DNA from: Limnoperna fortunei
Lineage: Eukaryota; Mollusca; Bivalvia; Mytilida; Modiolidae
NCBI GenBank assembly: GCA_944474755.1
Contig: OX104113.1
Span: forward strand, 67,973,944 to 68,037,943
Length of the DNA stretch: 64,000 nucleotides
Direction: 5' to 3'
In this document: positions 57,475-64,000 of the stretch, piece by piece
Numbering within the stretch: position 1 is the stretch's first letter
How the letters are laid out: each line of letters opens with the position of its first letter
Program-made: the position numbers and the translations under genes
The notes under the pieces: generated by a model
Seen by the model: only the letters and a program-made list of their open reading frames with translations
Database searches by the model: none
What the model was told of the DNA's origin: nothing

Positions 57475-58440
57475 TAAAACCAATATGGACTTATTTTTAT
57501 TCGTCAATTGCATACAATTATATTCGTGTTGCGTTTGTATTTCGTTATTGAGTATAGAATTTTTTTGTATTGTATGATTTTAATCGATATCGTCCACTCT
57601 TGACACTATTTTTTTAATAAGTTTGGTCACGTGGTGCAAGATCTATAAGCGCGTAGTTTCTGCTGCGCAACATATTGTACTCAAAAGTACATTGCACAAG
57701 TTTGTATATGCAATATATTTTTTTAAATAATATTATATAAGGCAAGTATCTGTTAAGTGTGCAAAAGTAATTGTAAATGGTGAAAATGTGTATTATATCG
57801 CAACTAATTCTGTTGATATCAGTTTACAGCCGATGTTTATTTATCTTAGGCATACGTAAACAGGGTGTGCTTTTTAGTATACAGTTTTTGACAAAATACT
57901 AAATACAGATATCACATTGTGATACTTTTTCATTCATAAAGCAAAGAGTTTGTCTGCATTTTTTGTTGTACTTTAATATTTGCAGCACAGAATTAAAAAG
58001 TACTAAAAATATAAGCGACAGTTACTTTGTCGATAAATTAAATAATAATAACCCGCCAAAGAAGAAGATGTTATATTAATATAATATTTTACATTGTCTA
58101 GGCAATAGTTTCCCAGTGATATAAAAAACTACAATTTCTGTTAAAAGTGGACAATCTTTGCGGAACACCCTTTTTACACTTATTTTTTTAAATGTTAAGT
58201 AAAACACCAAAAATCTAATTGCATTTATGAACAATCTACACAAACTATGTTATTTTAATTTTTATTTATTTTAAAAAGTCACATTGTGCTTTAACTGGTT
58301 TAATCTAATGTGAAAAAACGGTAAAATGACCTAATATGAATTCCATTTTGTTATATATATTTACTTTTTTTATTGCACATTAAAGTATGAAAAACATACG
58401 AAAACTGTTCATACATGAAAATCCTTATTATTTTAAATTA
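57475..58440. other. No feature recognised
   Basis: AT-rich; possibly intron of the putative small gene on the minus strand. Confidence 0.35.
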
Positions 58441-58457
58441 AGTAAACTTGTCCTTAC

Positions 58458-58496
58458 CTCTGAACTAATTTCTTTTAAAAATGAGTGTTGTATCAT
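58458..58496 (-). CDS. Candidate first coding exon
   Basis: Minus strand: TATA box, then about 30 bases on a likely start region, then ATG at 58496-58494 opening 13 codons (MIQHSFLKEISSE) to a good donor (CAGAG|GTAAGG at 58457). A 6-codon upstream frame (MFNCNP) precedes it in the leader. The exon ends in phase 0 and so could splice to the terminal exon at 50345-50470; GALM is another candidate partner, but its N-terminus does not resemble this peptide. Confidence 0.4.
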
Positions 58497-58553
58497 GGAT
58501 TGCAGTTAAACATCCGTATCAGCGGGTGACCAACAACAAATATTACGCTCGTC

Positions 58554-58561
58554 TATTTATA
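58554..58561 (-). promoter_or_regulatory. TATA box
   Basis: TATAAATA on the minus strand, in the context GATATAAATAGACG, 58-65 bases upstream of the candidate ATG. Confidence 0.45.
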
Positions 58562-58609
58562 TCGTTTTAATCCTGTTTCTGTAGCTCTGGGGCTCCCTAC
58601 AGTCTAGCA

Positions 58610-59710
58610 CAAATCGCATTAATCAACTGCACATATATCGTCAGAAGTACATAAATAAGTGAATCTGTGTTTTACAAATGGTAAACAAATTATAAAATCA
58701 ATATAATGACCACTGAGTTTTTCCTTCTGAGGTTTTGGGGGATAATATTTTCTTTCTTTCAGTTTCATCTGAAAAATAATTAAATTCAATTCCATCTAAT
58801 GCTTTGTTATCCAATGTATTTCATCACATATTTTACATATAATAACAAATAAATTTTCTTTATTTCTTTATTTATTTATTTATTTATTTATTTACAAACT
58901 TATCCCTGTGTTCTTCATCTCGTTATTGTTTCATTGTTGGGTGTAAACTCATACGCACATTTTTATATTTCGTCACGGTATTGCTGCCCGATACCATACA
59001 ATTTTCCTTTCAAGCAAAATGCATTTGACAAGATATTTGCTAGATCGTTATAGTAACAAAATCTTTTTGTGCACCATGTCCAAAGCTTTATACATGTCCG
59101 AATCTATTCTTTATATTGTAGCAAATTGTTTTTCATTAAAAGGCATTTCAGATTTAAAATTTCGGTTTTATTCCTCGTTGTCCACTCTAAAGTTGCATAT
59201 CATAAATTAGATTTTTTGTCTAAGTTCAAACGCATGGTCGTCGGCATCGTTTGCCACTTTGCTTACTGACGTTTTTATATTGTTTATGTATTTCAGATTA
59301 TTCTCTTGGTTCGTTTTACGCTCGTACATAATATTACTAAGACCTTTTCAGATTAGCTGTTCTTTCACCGAACTTATTTTTTTTTTTAATCTCTAACTTC
59401 TCTTCTTTTGACTATGAATATTTCTGATGCGAGACTCTTAAATTTGTCTTATAATTTATCGGTGGCGCTCTCCATGTTTCCGACTTTCATTGTTTTTTAT
59501 TCATAACCTGTCACAAGATTGGTAATGGTATTGTCTAGCTTGTCTATTTTGGACATTCCTCTTTCTATCTCAACCAATCTACTATTCGTTACAGTTAACA
59601 ATTGGTATAAAATGTTTATTGTAACTGGTTCATTTTGTTCTCCGTAAAGAACCTCGCTTCCTTTATTAGGATTTCCGACGTAGCTGTTTCCATTTTCCTC
59701 TTCTAGAGCC
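58610..59710. other. Intergenic, with a (TTTA) microsatellite at 58861-58896
   Basis: An imperfect then perfect TTTA tract of about 36 bp. Otherwise no feature. Confidence 0.6.
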
Positions 59711-59724
59711 TCAATTCAAATATG

Positions 59725-59988
59725 TTTGTTTGTTTGTTTGATGGTGTTTAACGCCAATTTCAGCATTTTTCAGCTATATATCATGGCGTCCAGTTTTTAT
59801 TGGAGGATGAAGCCCAAGTACCCGAAGAAAACCCCCGACCTGCGGTAGGAAAACTGGCTAACCTTGTCAATTAAGATTGGAGTCAAGTACACCCGGCCCG
59901 CAGTGAGAATCGAACCCGCAATCGCAGTGTTGACAGACCACGTGATCAAAGGTAAACTACTTTAACCACTCGGCCACCGAGGCCCCCC
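59725..59988 (-). mobile_element. Full-length V-SINE with 12-bp target duplication
   Basis: Complete minus-strand copy flanked by the exact duplication AATTCAAATATG (59713-59724 and 59989-60000). The poly-CAAA tail, body, B box (GAATCGAACCCGCAATC) and A box are intact, making it one of the younger copies. Confidence 0.95.
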
Positions 59989-60039
59989 AATTCAAATATG
60001 ACAATTGTTCGAATTTAATAGATCTCTCTATAAAGTGTA

Positions 60040-60757
60040 TGTCGCGCACTCCATATATTAATGGCCGATGTGGTATATTAGGCGGCTAGATATAATATTT
60101 AGAGTGTTACATAGACTGCCTGTTGAACACTTCATATGCTGCAATAAGATATGTCAAATTATGGTCTTCGTAAGTAGTCTCTTCTGTATATACACGTATT
60201 GTATGTATAGTATGTAGAACGTATCATATATTGTATTTAGTATGCTACACATATTATGCAAAGCGCTTAATATACTGTATAATGGGATGGAGTCTAAATA
60301 TACTGTAGGAATAAGACCACATAGATGTAATGTACAAAGAGCGCTCCATATAATAGTACTTAATTTAGATCATACCACTTACTGTCTGTAGAGCGCACAG
60401 TATACTGAGTGTTTTAGCACTCCATATGCAGTATGTAGTGTGCTCCACATTTTATACAGAGCGCTTTAAAAAATGTATGTAGATTGCACGTATACTGCAT
60501 GTATAATACTCTATATACTGAATGTAAAGCTCTCGACATACTGAACGTAAAGCTCCATAAGTTGCATGCAGAGCGCTCCATGTAACTTTCATAGAAAGCT
60601 TCACTCATTGTATATGCACCACATTTTATATAGAGGTCTACATATACCTCGTACATATACATTATGTAAAGCTTCACGTATTGTATATAGGGCGTTCCAT
60701 AAAATGTATATTGGAGGCAGAGTGTTCCTTGTATTGGGTATATAGCGCATAATCCAC
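60040..60757. repeat. Degenerate minisatellite with GAGCGCTC core, left part
   Basis: Many diverged ~26-30-bp units of the form TATACTGTATGTAGAGCGCT, CCATA. The array resumes at 61505-61625 after the inserted elements. Confidence 0.75.
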
Positions 60758-60758
60758 T

Positions 60759-61180
60759 TTATTATGCCCCCGCGACGACATGTCGGGGTGCATTAAGTTT
60801 TACTCATATCCGTCCGTCCGTCTGTCCGTACGTCCGAACGAATTTCCGTCAAGCTTTTCTCAGAAACCGTACATGAGAACAATTTGAAATTTGGCAGGGT
60901 GATTCAGTATCACAAGTTGTACGTCCTAAGCGACTCTCAGACCTGTCGGACAACTATTTCCTGTTTGGGACTTCATTTGTACGTAAATACGTCCGTCCGT
61001 ATGTACGAATTTCCGTCAAGCTTTTCTCAGAAACCGTACATGAGAACAATTTGAAATTTGGCAGGGTGGTTCAGTATCACAAGTTGTACGTCCTAAGCAA
61101 CTTTCAGACCTGTCGGACAACTACTTCCTGTTTGTGACTTCATTTAGCTGGGGCATCTGTGTCCCATGGACACATTCTTC
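60759..61180 (-). mobile_element. Helentron-like HINE, family 4
   Basis: On the minus strand: 5' region GTGTCCATGGGACACAG; subterminal ATGCCCCAGC (plus-strand GCTGGGGCAT at 61147-61156); two ~130-bp direct repeats (AATTTCCGTCAAGCTTTTCT...); a GTCC-rich stretch; 3' hairpin ATGCACCCCGACATGTCGTC, GCGGGGGCAT (60764-60793). The plan is the same as families 1-3, but without the AACAAGTGTGG terminus. Confidence 0.7.
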
Positions 61181-61358
61181 GATTTTTAATTAACTAATAT
61201 AATATTCACTTAAATAACAGTTAAACTGCCGATATGATATATTTTACTGAACTAGTCCAATACAGAATTAACTAGTCCAATGTCGGTATTGCCCTGATTC
61301 GACCTGTATTGGCCTGATTCCATCCTGTATTGAAATCCTAATTGAGTTAATTAATAAA

Positions 61359-61501
61359 GATATCATTACGTGATGATTTCTGGATTGGACTAGTTATTGG
61401 TCCTGGCCAGATGTATTGTCCTTTGGCTTTGCCTCAGGTCAATACAGCAAGCCTTGGACCAATAACTAGACCAATACAGAAAATCATCACGTAATAATAT
61501 C
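61359..61501. mobile_element. Large hairpin element B (~45-bp arms)
   Basis: GATATCATTACGTGATGATT, TTGGACTAGTTATTGGTCC at the left pairs with GGACCAATAACTAGACCAAT, AATCATCACGTAATAATATC at the right. The ~52-base loop contains CCTTTGGCTTTGCCTCAGG, nearly the same as the loop of the hairpin at 62863-63003. Confidence 0.8.
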
Positions 61502-61504
61502 GTA

Positions 61505-61625
61505 GTATTTAGAGCGCTTTAAATAATGTGTACCACGCTCTATACAATGTACGTACAGCATTCATATACTGAAGATATAGCGACCATAATATACAAATAT
61601 TACATTATACATATAGTACACGTCC
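61505..61625. repeat. GAGCGCTC minisatellite, right part
   Basis: Continuation of 60040-60757 (TATTTAGAGCGCTTTAAATA, TACGTACAGCATTCATATAC). Confidence 0.65.
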
Positions 61626-61639
61626 TGAATATTTAGCTG

Positions 61640-62320
61640 TAATACTGATTGTTGGACATTAAACAGCAATCAATTAATCAGTTATAAACATTGTTCCTGT
61701 ATCTCTTCAAGACCTTCGTTTATTGTATCTCTGCGTGTTTGTGCTGCAAAATCAATTCTTCACACATATTTCAATACAGTAAAAAGGCCAGGACGTAATA
61801 TATCCTAGCATTTATTAATCTTCATAATATGGATTTAAAAATAATGAAGTTACTAATTTTAACATAAAACATTATCTATTTTCTTTGAAGTTTAGAATGT
61901 ACAGTGAATCGTTAGTACTCGATATGCAGTTCCTTGTCTGTGTAAGAAGTTAAGACATCACAAATATCAAATGTTTGTTTAACTTCGGTCATCAGGTGAT
62001 GTCCTGACATTTATTACACATATATTATCCTACAAGATCAATAAAACGATAACATTTAAAATAGGATTATTTGTACTGTCAGACTGTGAGCACTCTGCGT
62101 CTTATAATACTGTATATAACGGTAAAAATTCTATACTTAAATATTATTGGAATTAAAAAAAATACCTTCTGCACTGTGCTCCCCGGTGTGTTTGTGTGTT
62201 CGTTACAATATAGTTGCTCTGGGATTTATCTGTATAGACCCACCCCACATCCTTTTCACCACCTCTCCTAAAGATCTTTGTATCTTGGAATATATGTTTT
62301 ATTTGAGGAAACTGCATTCA
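61640..62320. other. No feature recognised
   Basis: AT-rich; nothing beyond the retroposon tail relic at 61628-61675. Confidence 0.4.
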
Positions 62321-62329
62321 TGTACATTT

Positions 62330-62544
62330 ATCCCCGGCTTGTAACAAATGCGGACTTTTGATTGGTTGGTTACCCGTCGGTACAAATCCCATGCCCCCGG
62401 CTTCGTTGCTAACGTCGCAGGGTGTACTGTTTGTGCGTTGCGATGTATGTTCTGAAGTAATCAGTGTATGTTAATCCACAAAGGAATATTTCTGTCTTTT
62501 ATATTTGTATTTTTACTTCATTTCAAACACTGCAAATGCACTAC
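62330..62544 (+). repeat. ~215-bp repeat, copy 1 (empty site)
   Basis: ATCCCCGGCTTGTAACAAAT, GGTTACCCGTCGGTACAAAT ... TTTCAAACACTGCAAATGCA, CTAC. It matches 63181-63398 with scattered differences, and continues into GTTCACACAG where the other copy has the minisatellite element. Confidence 0.8.
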
Positions 62545-62862
62545 GTTCACACAGACACACATAAATATGAATGAAATCGGAACTTGACGTCATTGTCTCT
62601 TGACGTTATGATAACGTGACCTGAGCCGCCAAAATACCGAAAGTAGAAAAACAATGGAAAACATAATTAAAACTAATCAAACCCGTTAAGTCTGAGGTTG
62701 GTACCTAAGGTACAATCCTCGACCTGGTAAAATGGGCATTTTCTGCACGAAAAACGTAAACAAAACTGTGAGCAACTGTGATGACGTTCATCAATTAGCT
62801 CATTTCTGACGAGAAAAGAACCTATTTTCAGCCTTTTAAACTTGTAAGCCGGAGATAAATCC

Positions 62863-63003
62863 GTTACCTACGTTATAACCCGGGTGTATGGAAATTGTAC
62901 CACCTGAAAGTACTTCTGGACAGCCTTCGGCTCCGCCTCAGGCTGAACAGAAGTACTTTAAGGTGGTACAATTTCCATACACCCGGGTAATAACGTAGGT
63001 AAC
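62863..63003. mobile_element. Large hairpin element A (56-bp arms)
   Basis: GTTACCTACGTTATAACCCG, GGTGTATGGAAATTGTACCA, CCTGAAAGTACTTCTG and its reverse complement with about two mismatches. The loop is GACAGCCTTCGGCTCCGCCT, CAGGCTGAA. A single-stranded form would be a near-perfect stem-loop. Confidence 0.9.
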
Positions 63004-63180
63004 TGATAGTATCTATTTGGAACCCAAGATATTGTAAACGAATCATATTCATGTTCGATAATTCTCTATACAAAATTATGTAAGTCAATAAAGTATTTAT
63101 TTACGGACGAGTAGAATGCGGGAAAAATAACGTAGGACATGCAAAGATCAAACATAAGTATGTGACCGACAGAGTGTATT

Positions 63181-63398
63181 ATCCCCGGCTTGTAACAAAT
63201 GCGGACTTTTGATTAGTTGGTTACCCGTCGGTACAAATCCCATGCTCCCGGCTGCGTTGCTAACGTCACGCATGGTGTATTGTTTGCACGTTGCTAATGT
63301 ATTTTCTAGAGTACCAGTGTATGCTATTCTACAGAGGAATATTTCTGTCTTTTTATATTTGTATTTGTGCTTCCTTTCAAACACTGCAGATGCCCTAC
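63181..63398 (+). repeat. ~215-bp repeat, copy 2 (occupied site)
   Basis: As 62330-62544, ending GCAGATGCCCTAC where the TIR element begins. Confidence 0.8.
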
Positions 63399-64000
63399 TA
63401 CGGAAGCCGTAACGGGACATGAAAATTATCTCGATAAAACAAAATTGTTATAAAAAAGATCTCGAATATTAAACAGCCTAGTTATCTCGAGAAAACGATA
63501 CTGTAATATCGTGATCTCAATATATAGATATCGTTATCTCGGGAAACGATACTGTTATCTCGAGAAAACGATATTGTTATACCGTGATCTCGATATAAAG
63601 ATATTGTTATATTGTGATCTTGATAAAACAAGTGTATCGTTATCTCGAGAAAACGATATTGTTATATCGTGATCTCGATACAAAGAGATCGTTATCTCAG
63701 GAAACGATACTGTTATCTCGAGAAAACGATATTGTTATATCGTGATCTCGATATAAAGATATTGTTATATCGTGATCTCGATAAAACAAGTGTATCGTTA
63801 TCTCGAGAAAACGATATTGTTATATCGTGATCTCGATATAAAGATATTGTTATCGCGAGAAAACGAAATAACAATTTCGTTTTCTCGAGATAACAATATC
63901 GTTTTCTCGACATAACAGTATCGTTTTCTTGAGATAACGATACAATTGGTTTATCGAGATCACGATATAACAATATCGTTTTCTCGAGATAACGATATCT
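63399..64000. mobile_element. TIR palindromic minisatellite element, third copy, cut by window end
   Basis: It begins TACGGAAGCCGTAACGGGAC, ATG, clearly related to the terminus at 23175. The interior is a different minisatellite with units around ATCTCGAGAAAACGATATTG and ATATCGTGATCTCGATA, about 21-22 bp per half-unit, again with palindromic cores (TCTCGAGA). The direction flips at about 63871 (CGAGAAAACGAAAT/ATTTCGTTTTCTCG). The right terminus is outside the window. The 86-codon minus-strand frame is a repeat by-product. Confidence 0.8.

Noticed and set aside
46060..64000. Upstream GALM exons
   Set aside because: I looked on the minus strand for the NHSYFN, LHGG and ANRI motif regions and saw none; they are either outside the window or too diverged to see by eye.

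Overview
The window looks like a piece of an animal nuclear genome, most probably a marine bivalve mollusc. It is AT-rich and gene-poor, its exons are bounded by GT/AG splice sites, and it is packed with repeats of kinds typical of molluscs: tRNA-derived V-type (RUDI-like) SINEs, Helentron-like non-autonomous elements (HINEs) carrying tandem arrays, decayed LINE and Tc1/mariner elements, and many small inverted-repeat elements. Almost all long open reading frames here are by-products of repeats. Genus and species cannot be told from the sequence alone.

Layout. 1-22 kb: intergenic DNA with SINE copies, several inverted-repeat elements, a 48-bp in-frame repeat that may be a coding exon (4.3 kb), a 58-bp-type minisatellite (10.6-11.4 kb) and a decayed reverse transcriptase (20.9-21.4 kb). 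22.4-27.4 kb: a near-perfect 2.5-kb direct tandem duplication; each copy carries a terminal-inverted-repeat element filled with a 21-bp palindromic minisatellite that flips orientation inside the element. 28-37 kb: Helentron-like elements of at least three sequence families around short gene pieces (two possible minus-strand first exons, one plus-strand terminal exon). 38-46 kb: the last three exons of a galactose mutarotase (GALM-like) gene on the minus strand; its 6.9-kb intron holds a 4.4-kb Tc1-type element that is itself full of later insertions, plus a LINE tail. 46.6-50.1 kb: two more palindromic minisatellite loci and a second Tc1/mariner element. 50.3-58.6 kb: a small minus-strand terminal exon with its own poly(A) signal, and about 8 kb upstream a TATA-box first exon of compatible phase; LINE and SINE remnants lie between. 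59.7-64 kb: a SINE with clear target duplications, a minisatellite split by a Helentron-like element, two large hairpins sharing a loop sequence, and the start of a third palindromic minisatellite element that runs off the window.

The gene content supported with good confidence is the GALM 3' part. Other exons are inferred from splice sites, open frames and poly(A) signals and are unnamed. The most interesting material is structural: (1) a class of elements made of palindromic ~21-bp units that reverse direction inside terminal inverted repeats; (2) several unrelated Helentron-like families that share a 5' terminus AACAAGTGTGG and whose subterminal repeat changes in step with the 3' hairpin; (3) two hairpins with different arms but the same loop.
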